DNA of 64,000 nt from the NCBI GenBank assembly GCA_963978545.1, contig OZ021721.1, positions 106,662,366-106,726,365 on the forward strand, given 5' to 3'. The notes under the pieces were generated by a model. The model was not told where the DNA came from, did no database searches, and worked only from the letters and a program-made list of their open reading frames with translations. This DNA comes from Linyphia triangularis. Taxonomy: Eukaryota; Arthropoda; Arachnida; Araneae; Linyphiidae. A program made the position numbers and the translations under genes. Positions 24,112 through 36,717 of this stretch are shown here, piece after piece (the stretch's first letter is position 1; each line of letters begins with the position of its first letter).

Positions 24112-24333
24112 CTAATGGAAAAAAAGTTTGCAAAAAGGATTATACTAATCTTAACTTGCATACTATTAGAAAAGAAATGGAATGACATTTTTAAAATATC
24201 AACTTGATAGTTAAAGACAGTAAAAATGTTTGAAAACCTATTCCTTTAGTGGTTTTTAACTTCAATAATGAAAAGTTGGAGATAAAATGAACATCTAAAA
24301 AAAATGGATAAACTGACAAACATCATTTAGATA

Positions 24334-25080
24334 CAGGGCGGTCATAAAATAAATTTGCCAGTATATGAACCTCTAGTGGTCATCCCGTTCAACAGATCGA
24401 GATGAAATTTCAAAAGTAGTTATTCAGAGGTATGAACTCGGGATTCTGTGAATGGCAGCAAAATGACGCTCACGGTTACGGTTATAGTTACAGAAATTTG
24501 AAATTTTTGAATAGCAACACCTACTTTTTCCTGTCATAAAATGCTCTGTGCATGCGAAAACCCTAACGAGCGTTGGAACGTTATTTACATCACAAAAAAC
24601 GGACGCGTTATGCACCTACAAAAAACGACTCTGCGAACGGCCAGCAGAAACACGATTGGGACACGTGGAGGAAATTTGCACTTAAAAAAAACCGATAAAA
24701 TTGCCGGTGATGGCACCCATGTGAACTTTGGCCTCTGTCATATGCAAATTCCCACAGTACACCTCGCTGTTTTGTTAGCTGTTAGTTTTTTTTATGCGTG
24801 CATAACGCGTTCTTTTTTTGTGATATCCGTACCGTTCTAAAGCTCTTTAGGGTTTTCGCATGCGCTGAGCTTTTTGAGACAGAAAAAAGTAGGTGATGCC
24901 ATTCGAAAATTTTGAGTTTCTGTAACCATAACCGTAACCGCGTTTCGTGATTTTGTTGCCATTTACAGAATCTGGAACTCATACCTTTGAATAACTATAA
25001 CTGAAATTTTATCTCGATCTGTTGAACGGGACGGCCTCTAGAGGTCCATATATTGGCAAAGTTATTTTATGACCACCCTG
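24334..25080. mobile_element. 747-bp TA-flanked palindromic fold-back element
   Basis: The element starts CAGGGCGGTCATAAAATAA and ends TTATTTTATGACCACCCTG, with TA on each side. Arms match over several hundred bases, including CGGTTACGGTTATAGTTACA near 24473 against its complement near 24920. Inside are CpG-containing words such as GCATGCGAAAACCCTAA. A truncated relative with the same left end is at 38237. It lies roughly 220 bp upstream of the SoxD MSSKR exon. Confidence 0.88.
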
Positions 25081-25082
25081 TA

Positions 25083-25740
25083 CATAAAATTAGTAGTTTA
25101 ATTCAAATTAGTAGTTAAATTGATTTAAATGTGATAGAAGTATGAGTACTTAATACTTTCCAGAATTTTTACAGAACTTGAAGAATTTAAGTAGATAATT
25201 TTGTTTAAATTTTAACCATTTCTATTTAATGATTTAAATGCGTTCAGTGTGCAGCGAACTTTCAGTAATTTCTGATGGACGCAGAACTACGAGCATAATG
25301 ATCATCAAAACAAATTAGTACACTAAGTCTTCTCAAAATCTGACCAGTTACTTAAAATACGAACTTCATGTTATATGGCTGAGGGTAATATTCTATGAAA
25401 TTAACCTTGTCGTGGTTATTTAAAACGAGCTTTGGTATTCATGCAAAGAAGATTTATTATGTCGCCAGTGACTTTCCTCAACACTGAATGATATTAAAGC
25501 AAATGGAGAATTAATTTCGTAGAGTGAACCTGTGTATTTCACCCCGACTCAAATGTAAGTATGCATCGGTAGATCCTTAGACAAGGGTTCAAGATAATAT
25601 GTAGATGAAGCTCATTAGAAAGGCTTTGCATTTTAACACGGATCGTAAATTTTAAATTTGCACTGAACACTAAAACTACAATTTATCTTACTTAGAATAA
25701 GTGGTCAGATACGATGGCGTTGTGGTCACGTATTGACATA
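25083..25740. other. AT-rich unique sequence
   Basis: No feature was recognised upstream of the MITE at 25741. Confidence 0.4.
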
Positions 25741-26218
25741 CAGAGTGATTATAATTAAGGTTCAACTTTTGGAAAATTGTAAAAAAGAGCCACTGATCAG
25801 ACTGACCTGAAATTTGACCGGTTGGTTGGTTGTTTTCAGATTATCTAACGCCGTCAGCAACACGAGGGCTATAATGCACCGAAACATTCGTCATTAGACA
25901 AGCCAACATACATTTACAAACACCCATGCCAACACGGGACTCGAACCCGTAACCTCGAGGTCTAGAGGCTGGCACGCTAACCACTATACCGTTTGGTCGG
26001 CTGAAATTTGACCAGAATATGCGTAAAGAAGGGAGAAAAGGAATGAATAATAATAAAAAAAAAATATATATGTATAGTTTGAAGTACTTTTTTTTTCTTA
26101 CGCCACATTATTTCCCCCTTTTTCGTGTATAGTTCAAGTCAAATTTCAGGTCATTCTGCAGTTTTTTTTGTTTTGTTTTTACAGCTTATTGAAAATACAC
26201 CTATATATAATCACCCTG
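25741..26218. mobile_element. TA-flanked inverted-repeat MITE interrupted by a SINE
   Basis: CAGAGTGATTATAATTAAGG at the left pairs with the degraded right end TATATATAATCACCCTG, and TA flanks both ends. It is the same family as the element at 6058-6314. The family-1 SINE at 25820-26000 is inserted in it; without that insertion and its duplicated target the MITE would be about 284 bp. Confidence 0.85.
25820..26000 (-). mobile_element. tRNA-derived SINE, family 1, copy 2
   Basis: The tRNA-like head and body are as in copy 1. It is flanked by perfect 13-bp duplications CTGAAATTTGACC at 25807-25819 and 26001-26013. It sits inside the MITE at 25741-26218, so it is younger than that element. Confidence 0.93.
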
Positions 26219-26616
26219 TATGTTAGTGAAGTATGGATGAAATAGAGTTTAAATTTATACACTCACAAAGTAGAATTTTAACAACAATATTAATATTCAA
26301 CTGATTTAATATTATCCTCCGTAAGTCAGAGATTTATACGAAAATTAGTTCTGTTTTCCTTTCATGTTCATTATTGGGATTAAAAGTTTCTGAAGATTAT
26401 ATCGCAAAATATTTAATCTACATAAAATCATAAAATATTTTTTTTTAGTCTTACTGTAGTTCATTATTTTTTTCTACTCAATGATGACCACTATAAAATA
26501 TTTGTATGACACCACTATGAAATAATTGGTTCATAACTCGTTCATAAATAATCAAAAATGAACTAAAAAATAAACGTTTTAACACCATTTCTTGTTTTCA
26601 CGTTTTTTATGCTTTT

Positions 26617-26777
26617 GGTTTGTGCTCTCAATGACCTATACTTGTGCACAATAATGGCTAATCAGGCCGGGACCTACAGCTTAACGTGGATTCCAAACCA
26701 CAACGAACATCCATGCCTAACCCGGGATTTCTTTGGCATGCAAAGCCAAAGCGCTAACCCCACAGCCATCAGGTGGG
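26617..26777 (-). mobile_element. tRNA-derived SINE, family 2, copy 2, B box deleted
   Basis: This copy matches the one at 21498 over most of its length but lacks about 16 bp covering the B box (CCCGGGATT runs straight into CTTTGGCATG on the plus strand). It should therefore not be transcribed by RNA polymerase III. Flanks ending in (A/G)CTTTTG suggest a decayed target duplication. Confidence 0.8.
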
Positions 26778-26792
26778 CTTGTAATACTTTTG

Positions 26793-28140
26793 TGACTTGG
26801 CTACAGTTCATTCCATTGCCGAATTAGAATAAAAATCAATATAAACGAAGACTATTTCAAAAAGTATAAAATATTGCTATGCATAATTAGACTTTTCTTT
26901 TTTTTACAAGATTCTAATTATAAGCAATAAATATTTGAACAATTCCAATTTCTTCAATGAATACTGGCAAAACTCATCTTCATCAGTCAATTTTATTTCT
27001 TAAAAAGTTTTTATTTAATAAAATGTTAAATCAAAATACTGAGTGCAATAACTACGCTTTGCTATATTGATAATTTGTTAGTTATGACGTTCAATATGTG
27101 CTAAGTGTTTTACCTTATAAGATATCACTATAAGCTATTCTACACCACGGCCTATACCCCCATATTAATAAAATTCCTTTCTTTCAATCTATTAAAAGAA
27201 CTTCCAAATTTACGTTACCTATACCCATATTACTAAAATTCCTTTCTTTCAATCTATTAAAAGAACTTCCAAATTTACGTTAACTCTAAGTGATAAGTCT
27301 TTTAAAAGCAACACATTATCGCCTTAGAGTAAAAAGATGCTAATTCAAATTTGTCAAGGTTTTCAGGAGAGAATAAAAAAATATCTAAAGTTATAATTTA
27401 ACTCGAACTTAGTTTTTGCTTTTCCCTTTGTTACCACAAATAAATTTTAGTGATCAAGTTGCAACTTTTTTTCTAATCCATGAATCTGCTCTTCCTGCTC
27501 CCAAACATACTAAAAAATATTTCAGGCCAAAATTAGATTTAATATAATTTCACTTTAACTGGACGATATATCAGCCAAACAATAACTTTTAAATAATAAC
27601 TGCAAAAAAGTCAATTTGGGTATGAATTATGCTATGCTTCTATCTAGAAAAATGTCGCTATGAAATGCTCTTTACAATAACAACGCTTAGCCACATTAAT
27701 AAAAACTATTGAAACTTGTACACAGCCTGCGCATTTGGGGTTACTTAGAGGAATTAGTTTTTCAGAAGTTCATCAGAGTGCGATATTATAATACATTTAG
27801 AAAAGATAAAAAATTCCTTAGGGCTTCCTCAACATGATTGAATAGCGATTATCTCTTTTCTATAGTGCTGCCACCTACTGTATACTATCACAACTTCTGC
27901 ACCTTTCCTGACTATTTCTAGTCATTCTAACGTAGCATTGGAAGTTCATCAGAATTAGATAGTGTACTCTATCGCTGAGCGATATAATGAAACTTTATTT
28001 GAAAAGAAGAACTCGGCACGGCACTTGTAGCTGGTCGATCTGGGGATAAATTATATCTCCTGCGTCCATCTTAGAGTATCAAATAGAACTTTAATAACAT
28101 TTAAGTTTGATTTATCCCCAAATAAGGAAATTAATTGTTT
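26793..28140. other. AT-rich sequence with one short duplication
   Basis: A direct duplication of about 67 bp (TTCCTTTCTTTCAATCTATT) occurs at about 27175 and 27240. No gene was seen. Confidence 0.6.
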
Positions 28141-28459
28141 AAAGAACTACATGTTTAAAACAATAATGCAATGATTTATTGTAGCTTAAAGTACGACGGG
28201 AGAAGAGGGGACCATTGCCGGACGGACTCGAAGTATTCCTTATACTTACATAAAGAACCCTCTACAAGTCCCCTCTCATCGAGTACTAAAATACTCTCTA
28301 GAGTCCTATCTCATAGGTTACCAAAATACCCTTTAATGGAGTTCTCTGTTATGGAGAATCAAAATAAAAAAATGTTAACATCGATTTCCAAACAAATAAT
28401 GCGTTGTGCTATTGTAACCAAACTATTCGTCAGAAGCGGAGACCTTAGCATTTAAATTG

Positions 28460-28512
28460 TTATATCATTTATCAATTTTGGTTTGGTATGAAAGGAGAAA
28501 AAGGGATCGTCA

Positions 28513-28545
<33 letters not shown>

Positions 28546-29701
28546 AGAATTAATATACAATATATTTTCTTCGGATCGATAAAATCACCCCCTTCTTAAT
28601 AAAAGAGAACACTAAGTGTGTAAACAAAAATGACACGTGAAATTTCTCATAGGATCATAACAATCATCACCCAGAATGGGATAATCTTTTACTGACCATA
28701 AACCAGTCGTACCTCTCCAACGCAAGTATTCCGGGTTATCCATTCATATTAGTAGGTAACAATAAAGTTATAATTATATTCCACTTTGGTTTGCAAGTTT
28801 TAGTTGTATCCAATTTGACATTACATTTAATTAAATGACTACATGTTCAAGGATTCCTTTTTAAAAGAGGAACAATACAGCTATATAATAATGTACCTCT
28901 GTTGTAATGATATCCAATTTGATATTACATTTAATTAAATGTATAAGTATTCAAAACCTATTATCATTTATCAATTTTAGTTTTGTGTGAAAGGAGAAAA
29001 AGGGATCATCACAAAAAAAAAAAAATTATATAAAAGATCTTTTCTTTGATTGATAAAAACACCCCCTTCTTAATAAAAGAGAACACTAAGTGTGAAAACA
29101 AGAATGACACGTGAAATTTCTCACAGGATCATGACAATCATCACTCAGAATGGGACCATCTTTTACTAACCATAAACCAGTCACACCTCTCCGCCGCAAG
29201 TATCCCGGGTTATCCATTTATATTGCTAGGAAACAATAAAGTTATGATTAAATTCCACTATTGGTTTTCAAGTTTTAGTTCTAACCAATTTGACATTACA
29301 TTTAATTAAGTGTTGACGTGTTTAAGGATTCATTGTTAAAAGAGGAACAATACAACTGTATAATAGTGTACCTCTGTTATAAAGATATCCAATTTGATAT
29401 TACATTCAATTAAATGTATAAGTATTCAAAACCTGTTATCATTTATCAATTTCAGTTTTGTGTGAAAGGAGAAAAAGGGAACGTCACAAAAAAAATTTAT
29501 ATAAAAGATCTTTTCTTGGGATCGATAAAAACACCCCTTTCTTAATAAAAGAGAACACTAAGTGTGAAAACAAGAATGACACGTGAAATTTCTCACAGGA
29601 TCATAACAATCATCACCCAGAATGGGACCATCTTTTACTGACCATAAACCAGTCACACCTCTCCACCGCAAGTATCCCGGGTTATCCATTTATATTGCTA
29701 G
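28460..29701. repeat. Tandem array, about 480-500-bp unit, 2.5 copies
   Basis: Copies start with ATTTATCAATTTTGGTTT or a variant near 28466, 28968 and 29440. Each contains GAGAACACTAAGTGTG and CAGAATGGGA blocks. A poly-A run at 28514-28544 occupies the first copy and is shortened in the others. Shorter blocks of the same family (TATCCAATTTGACATTAC) recur between 30180 and 31090. The array is cut off at 29701 by unrelated sequence. Confidence 0.85.
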
Positions 29702-30180
29702 GGTGGCCAAACATTCTTTGACAATAACTAATGCTCGGCTATATTGAAAGAAGGGAGTTTGTGGCCTGGTCATTCGTCATGAAGGCCGAGTGACCGCTGG
29801 GGCCAGAGCCTCGGAAGCGTATTGCTTAATTCAGTGAACACACTGTAATATGGGGGCCCACTTCAATGGCGTGACAAATGGTCAAGAAGAAATTGTTTCA
29901 GAACCCAGAAAGGTGAAATAAAGCGCGTGGACGTTAACTAGAGCGATCTATACTGTAGGAACGCTGGCAGGAGTGGGTGATAAAGTGTCTGATATTGGAC
30001 TTTCTTTCTTTTGACCGGAGTATTCATAGGGATCACCAACTTACAGAATGGTTTGTCGAAGAAGTACAGTTCTTTATCCTTTTTCAAATACAAAGGGTGT
30101 ATTTAAAGAAATTGCATTGAACTATTCTCTGAAGTCTATAATGGCTCTTATATATATATATAAGTATAAAGGCTCTTTTG
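29702..30180. other. Unique GC-richer block interrupting the repeat array
   Basis: The array stops at GGTGGCC (about 29701) and resumes, degenerate, near 30180. The block in between is non-repetitive, with words such as GGCCAGAGCCTCGGAAGCG. It could be an insertion or the original unique sequence. No coding potential was recognised. Confidence 0.4.
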
Positions 30181-30524
30181 CAAAGATTTCCCATTTAACA
30201 TTACATTTGATTAACCTTTTGAAGCATAGAGGTTCCACATAGAAACCACTTACTTAAATTTGTATTTCTATGCGCAGACTGTTTTTACAGCAAAGCCACA
30301 TAATATATCATAAATAATCTATGTAATTTTTCGATTTTGTAAACCTGACAAATTTGATTAGGTATATCACTTATGTTTAGTGTTACTTGCATTGTGGTTT
30401 CATAACGTAAACACTTACAAAAGTTAAAATAAATATTTTTTTGTGAAAAGAAAGTATTCTCCATCATTTTTCTACGCATAAAGATGGCCCATACCAAATG
30501 TCATAGAAATCGGAAAAGGGAGCG

Positions 30525-30750
30525 TGAGAAGCAAAGGGGTCAAAGTGACTTTTCTTAACATTTGAGAAAATGCACTTTAAAGGTTTTTTTTATATTAAAT
30601 TTGACTGGAAACTATTTGTTGTTCAGATACTAACATCTGGAATAAAGATATCATTAGTTTTCATAGAATTAAATATAAATAAGAAGCTGTAGAATGCATT
30701 TTCTCGAAAGTTAATAAAAGTCTCTTAGACCCTCTTTGCTTTTCAGTTCA
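30525..30750. mobile_element. Short fold-back element
   Basis: The left arm AGCAAAGGGGTCAAAGTGAC, with AACATTTGAGAAAATGCA, pairs with the right arm TGCATTTTCTCGAAAGTT and GACCCTCTTTGCTTTT, leaving a loop of about 115 bp. No clear target duplication. Confidence 0.6.
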
Positions 30751-31108
30751 TCAAATAGAATTGAAATTCGTGATTCAAAGAGTTAAATTCATACATCGCC
30801 AAGGATAATCATTCTTAAAGAGGATAATGCTGCATCAATGGTATATCTCTTTTATAAATATATCCAATTTGACATTACTTTTAATTAAATGCCTGCGTGA
30901 TTAATTACTATCATTCTCAAAAGAGGAACAATACATCCATAACAATATACATCTTTTATAAAGATATCCGTTGAAATTACATTTAAGTAAATGCCTATGC
31001 ATTCGTGGACTCTCATTCTTAATAGAACAGTAGAGCTACGATAATAAACTTCTTTAGTAAAAATATCCAATTTTGGACTACAATTAAATAAAGTACACAG
31101 GTACATTA

Positions 31109-32108
31109 CGCGAAGAAAAAAAAATCCGAACGATGGCTATATCTTCGATTCTAATTATCGTAGAATCTTGCGGTTACCACAATGTTTTGTTTACGATTTT
31201 CTATATGTCTGATGCAAAATATTTTTATTAGGGGGCTGTATACAAAGTAAATTTAACTCTGTCTTTAAGAATTTCAATACGAACCCATATTTTTTATGTT
31301 TTCATTCGATTTAGAATACCTCGTTTACCTTAGATACCAAATTTCAGTTCATTATGTTGAGAAACGTGTCACTTATGAAAAAAAATGTTTTGGATGATCT
31401 TGAGGACAAGTTTCTTAATCATGGACTAGAATCGAACGTTTTTCATGCTTCAAGACGTAATCTATTACGCGGTCCCTTAAAGTGAACCATTTTACATTTT
31501 TGTTTAAATATCGGGAACCAAAAGTCGAAATGGAATGAAGAAAATTCTGAAGGAGTTTTCGACCATGATAATTCTAATAGAAGCAAAAAAAAAATACATG
31601 TTTCTATTAAAAAAAATTTAAAACTTGTTTTATTAATTAATAATTAATTATTAAAAAATTGTTTAATACAAAAGTTGCATGTTATTTACGTTTGGCCTTA
31701 AGCAAACTATCCTTTTTGAAATAAAAATTACAAAAATATATTAACTATATAAGAATTTAAGGCCAAAAAAAAAAAATCTTTTTAACATTAATTTATAATT
31801 TTTTTTTTTTTTTTTTTGACATCATTTGAATTACTAACCACTCATTGGAAAATTATGAAATTTGGTATTTAGACGTTGTTTTGGATTCTAAATCTAAATA
31901 TGGTATAATATTGCAGGGTTATCATTGAGCATTTTAAAGGTTAGCCTAGTTTTAATATGTAGATGAACCCTCATGATAAAAAAAATGTATATACAATTAA
32001 TAAAAACCTTCCACAATTTACAACCGTACTTGACTTTTGTTATTTCATCAATAAGAATACAAGATACGGCCTTCGTTCGGATTTTTTTTTTTTAAATTTT
32101 TTTTTACG
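31109..32108. mobile_element. 1000-bp TA-flanked MITE with AAAAAATCCGAACGA termini
   Basis: The left end CGCGAAGAAAAAAAAATCCG continues ...AACGATGGCTATATCTTCG. The right end is the complement with a longer A/T spacer (CCTTCGTTCGGATTTT). TA dinucleotides flank both sides. The interior has no transposase frame, so it is non-autonomous. Confidence 0.75.
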
Positions 32109-32754
32109 TACTGTACTTTAAAATAACGTTCTTTTTCAAAATTAGAGTATTATTTTTCTGGTACCCCATATTAAAGAATAATTCAGTAATTTTAAAAAAT
32201 ATCACAATTTTGTTTGTACGGCATTTTCTTAATTATAAAAAAGCATTCATCGTTCACATATATCAGAAAACTGTTCATTAAATGCCTTTTCACTGTATTT
32301 TTTGGTAATTTTTTTCTCATTTAAAAGTTTAGAACAAAAAGTTATTATTATAACTGTATAAAATGCGTTATATATCATGTATTCAACGTTATCTAGTGAA
32401 TGGACTAAGATCATGAAAATATTGCAAATAAATTTTTAAGTATAGGGGATTTTATATTGCACTACAACTGTTTTTGTTTTTTTAAATAAAATTTGAATTT
32501 ATTTACCATGTAACCAATAATACCATGTAACCAAACAATATTGTTTTTTTGTTGTTTTTGTTGTTTTGTTGTTCTTTGTTTTTTTTTCACCCAAGAACTT
32601 ACAGGATATATTATTTTTGTTACTTTAATTTTTATTATTCAAGAATAAATCTATTTTGGTTCATGATATTCCTTTACTTTAAAGAAAAAATAGAACAATG
32701 TATGTATTTCTAATAAGGAATTTGAAATATTTTACATCATCAATTAGTATTATA

Positions 32755-33641
32755 TAGTAGGGAAGACCTGTGTACCTAGGGCCGCCTTTTTTCAATGCAA
32801 TTTTTTTTTTTTTTTTAAATGAGCCACTGAGCCGTTTAAAAATGTGAAACTGATATGCATACATCGTTAAAGTAATTACTTCCCATTGGGATTAATATAA
32901 ATACTTAAAATAATAGATTCTGTTAAATAGAAGGTTTTTAAAGAAATTTCACAAAGGGTCCTACGTACGAGACCTCGCTGTACCAAAGGCCAGTAGCTGA
33001 TGTATCTAGGGCCCTTCTGTTTAAGTGGGGTTTTAGTCCATAATGAATAGAAAACAAACATACACAGAAGAATTTTATTAAAGAAACAATATCAAGTAAT
33101 TATCAGTCATTGGTTTATCATATAATAACTATAATAAATTGCAATGTGTCAAATTATTAGTGAATTACAAGTATTTTCATAACTTGAAAAACTGATTCCA
33201 AAAAAATGAGCTGCATGCATTATCTCTTTGAAGCCCCAACAGATTTTGGTTTTTGCAATTTGAGCACAATAAGCAACTATGTGGCCCTAGGTATACGACT
33301 TGGTAATATCATATAAAATGTCTTCTACTAAAAAGGCACATGGAGAAGAGATTTATTTAAACATCTCATTTAGCACTTAATGTTGCAAACAAAATTATTT
33401 ATTAGTATTCAAAGAAAAGTATTTGACTTAACAATAAAAGACATGAGTTGCAAAATGTTACTGCAGACCATATAAAAACGCTTTCCACTTATAACTTGTC
33501 ACAGCTTTCTCCTCTAGGATTTCAAAATGGCCGCCAAAAGAGTATTTGTGTGTTGCCACTTACCCAAGTTAATAACAAAAAATTTGAGCTAAACATTATT
33601 CAATAAAAGTGGAGTGGCCCTAGGTACACAAGTCTCCCCTG
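32755..33641. mobile_element. Inverted-repeat MITE with GTGTACCTAGGGCC termini
   Basis: GGGAAGACCTGTGTACCTAG near 32760 pairs with CTAGGTACACAAGTCTCCCC near 33620. Two further copies of the CTAGGGCC motif lie internally (about 33006 and 33283), suggesting a multi-step duplication. No coding frame. Confidence 0.72.
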
Positions 33642-34420
33642 TTTATCTTGATTCATGCAACATTGATGAAATTTTTTTAATTATTTGTATTATAATTTTA
33701 TCAGTAATATAAGTTCAATAAAAACTTTGATTATTGAAACGTGTTTAACAAATATTTTTAGCCTCATTATAAAAGTGCCTTAGGAAAAATGCTCTTAAAT
33801 GTTCGTATCTTCTGAATTATTCAACTGACTAAAAGTAGCTACCAATAATACCTTTTACAGAATTAAAATGGAAACTTTCGTTTTTTCCTCATCACTTTTT
33901 GGAGTATAAATGTATATATTTGAGTTAAGTTATTACTTAATATTATTTGTTAAAGTGAATTAATCCAACCAGAGAATATTTTTAAACTGCACACATGAAA
34001 GAATATATATTTTCTAGTAAAAAAAGGAAATTCATTTTTAAAAATACGATGGATTAAAATATTAAACATATAAAATTTCGATGCAATAACTTTTTTTATT
34101 ATTGTCTGTATTTAACTAGCGCGTAATGTTTAGAAACTGACAAAAACATTGAAAATCGAGTAAAAAATATTTAATTTCAACAGTCTTTCTTCCTTGACCT
34201 GTTTAATTGCAGAAATCTATTTAAAAAAAAAAAAAACACTTTACCAATGGCAATCTCAATTGCAAAACTATTGCAATGGCTCCTGCTATTATTTTGGAGA
34301 AAATAAACTAAACGACAAGGACAAATGACTCAGAAGGAAAAAAAAATGAAAAACATTACTTAATAAATGTTTAATAAAAATATATTCGATTTTGAAACAG
34401 ACAAAAATAGTAGTAGAAGT
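33642..34420. other. AT-rich unique sequence
   Basis: No feature was recognised. Confidence 0.4.
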
Positions 34421-34429
34421 TAACAACCG

Positions 34430-35442
34430 TAACTTGATGATTTTAGTATACCTAAAAAACTTATACTTAAATTTTTGCCTTACTTAAAAAAAATTGATTT
34501 TGTTGAATACAAAAAAAAAGAAGAAACGATGAATAATGACTAAAAAAATGGAATACGAATCCAGTGATCTTTTTTCTTATCCTGATTGATTTTATGCATC
34601 TATCGAATAATTGTTCACTGGTAGAAATCTTAAATGCAACACCTTCTAAAAAGGTCCCCTCCATTGGCGCTTCTAGAAAATGAACTTTCGAACAAAGAGA
34701 AAAAATAAACTACTGGTAAGAAAATGATTTAATAGTCGGTTCCCGGAAGAAAAAAAAAGGAGTCAATTCCCGAAATATTGTTCCGGAACAGATAATGAGA
34801 GCAGGCGGTATTATTAGTGCAAAGGGGCTGGCTGAGAGAATAGGAGTTTGATACATTGCTTGGGGAGTTTAATAAAGGCAACCGAAAAGTACGAAGAAGG
34901 AAGCAAAGAACTGCGGAAGTCAGTCAAGAAAAGTAGTAGATGATTTTAGTAAAACTTATACCTAAAAAATTACTTCTTAAGTTTTTGCCTTACTTAAAAA
35001 AACAATTGATTTTATAGAATACCAAAAAGAAGAAAAAACGATGAATAATGACTAAAAAAATTCAAATACGAATCCAGTGGTCTTTTTTCTTATCCTGATT
35101 GATTTTATGCATCTATCAAACAATTGTTCACTGGTAGAAATCTCAAATGCAACACCTTCTAAAAAGGTCCCCTCCATTGGCGCTTCTAGAAAATGAACTT
35201 TCGAACAAAGAGAAAAAATAAACTACTGGTAAGAAAATGATTTAATAGTCGGTTCCCGGAAGAAAAAAAAGGAGTCAATTCCCGAAATATTGTTCCGGAA
35301 CAGATAATGAGAGCAGGCGGTATTATTAGTGCAAAGGGGCTGGCTGAGAGAATAGGAGTTTGATACATTGCTTGGGGAGTTTAATAAAGGCAACCGAAAA
35401 GTACGAAGAAGGAAGCAAAGAACTGCGGAAGTCAGTCAAGAA
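34430..35442. repeat. Direct tandem duplication, about 503 bp, two copies
   Basis: GATGATTTTAGTA starts copies at about 34436 and 34939, and GGTCCCCTCCATTGGCGC occurs at about 34653 and 35166. Identity is very high, indicating a recent segmental duplication. Open frames inside it are duplicated by-products. Confidence 0.92.
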
Positions 35443-35830
35443 AAGAGAAGGGGGAAGCAGCCTTGTAATGTAACTAATGATCCATGACTTGCAGGGAAGT
35501 ACGAGCTGCTCCTTTATTCCTTTACGAGCTTACCTCTGCCTCATATACATACTCCTTGGATGGCTCTACCACTTTCTTATGAACGTCAAGCCACTCTGCG
35601 AATTGCTTTTTCCGTATGCGTTTCGGTTGGAAAAGCATTTCTTCGGCGGCGCTTTACAATGGAATGAAGTCGCTGCCTCAATTTAGGGTGGTTTGGGTGA
35701 GGAGGGGGGATGGACCCCCTTTAAATACCCCTCCCTCTCCCGTATCGTTTGGGGTCACGTAGGTGTGCAAATAAAATCGTTTGGGGAGAAGTCACCTTAG
35801 GATAGGGTTGGTGGGATTTTTTTTTTAAAA
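35443..35830. other. GC-richer non-repetitive island
   Basis: The base composition is more complex than the surroundings, with one open frame (35477-35686) of no recognisable similarity. It is a candidate conserved non-coding element. Confidence 0.3.
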
Positions 35831-36204
35831 GGTAAAACCGTAAATCTTCGCTTGCTTTGTTTTGTTGCTTTTAGGTATAAAACTAACAAAATCTCTTTTT
35901 AAAAAAATCGGATATTTTGTTAGCAATTTTCAGGGAAATAATCTGTTGTGAATAAAGGTGCTCTGCTCACTGAATCAGTGTGTTAATGAAATTAAAAGCT
36001 GGAACTATTTTGATTAGTGTATGAAAAGATAAGCAAAATGTTAAACAAGTAACACCTATAGCAGTGATTAATTCATTGTATCACCTTTTTTGAAATTAAA
36101 GCGGAAGTTTATGTTGATTATATTCACATGATTTTAAATGACTTTTCAGAATGCTGAGAATCACATAAAAGTATTTTAACTTTCATTTTGAGTCAGAAAA
36201 TCAA

Positions 36205-36239
<35 letters not shown>
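36205..36239. repeat. (AAT)n microsatellite
   Basis: About eleven uninterrupted AAT units. Confidence 0.95.
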
Positions 36240-36700
36240 GTTTTAAGTCAGTATTTTTTAATATAAATCCTTTATATGCATTGTCAATTTTTATGCGCAA
36301 TTGCAACTTATTGAGTTCAGTTTTATAATGTTTGACCACAACGAAGAAAATATCTATTCCGAATCATTTACTAACTTTTTTTACCCCAAAACTTGATTGA
36401 ATACATTGTCATACACGTCGAATCTGTCTTAGTCTAAGATCCAGCTTTATTGGATGACGACAAGTGACTTGATTAGCCCTTTGAATATTTTACCTCGTCA
36501 ACAATAATAGGGAAATGTTTCAGTCATTAAATATAGCCAAATTGAGCACGTTTGAAATAAGCTTAGTATCTGCATAATAGAACGTGAGTAAAAGCTGATA
36601 AGTCTGACATAAGGTAATAAAACGAGTGTATAAGAGACCTTTGTGTGGCAGTCTCAAAATTTGATAGAAAGCATTGTCATCGACATCGAATCTATATGCC
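36240..36700. repeat. Dispersed repeat, diverged copy
   Basis: AATATAAATCCTTTATATGC and TTGATAGAAAGCATTGTCAT followed by CGACATCGAATCTAT are shared with copies at about 40115-40655 and 56010-56560. The same ATCGAATCT and GATTGGATGA blocks recur at 36900-37070. The family type is unknown. Confidence 0.65.
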
Positions 36701-36717
36701 AGATTTAGCACGATTGG

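Noticed and set aside
24424..24982. Open frames on both strands
   Set aside because: Mirror frames in the 747-bp palindrome; no recognisable domain.
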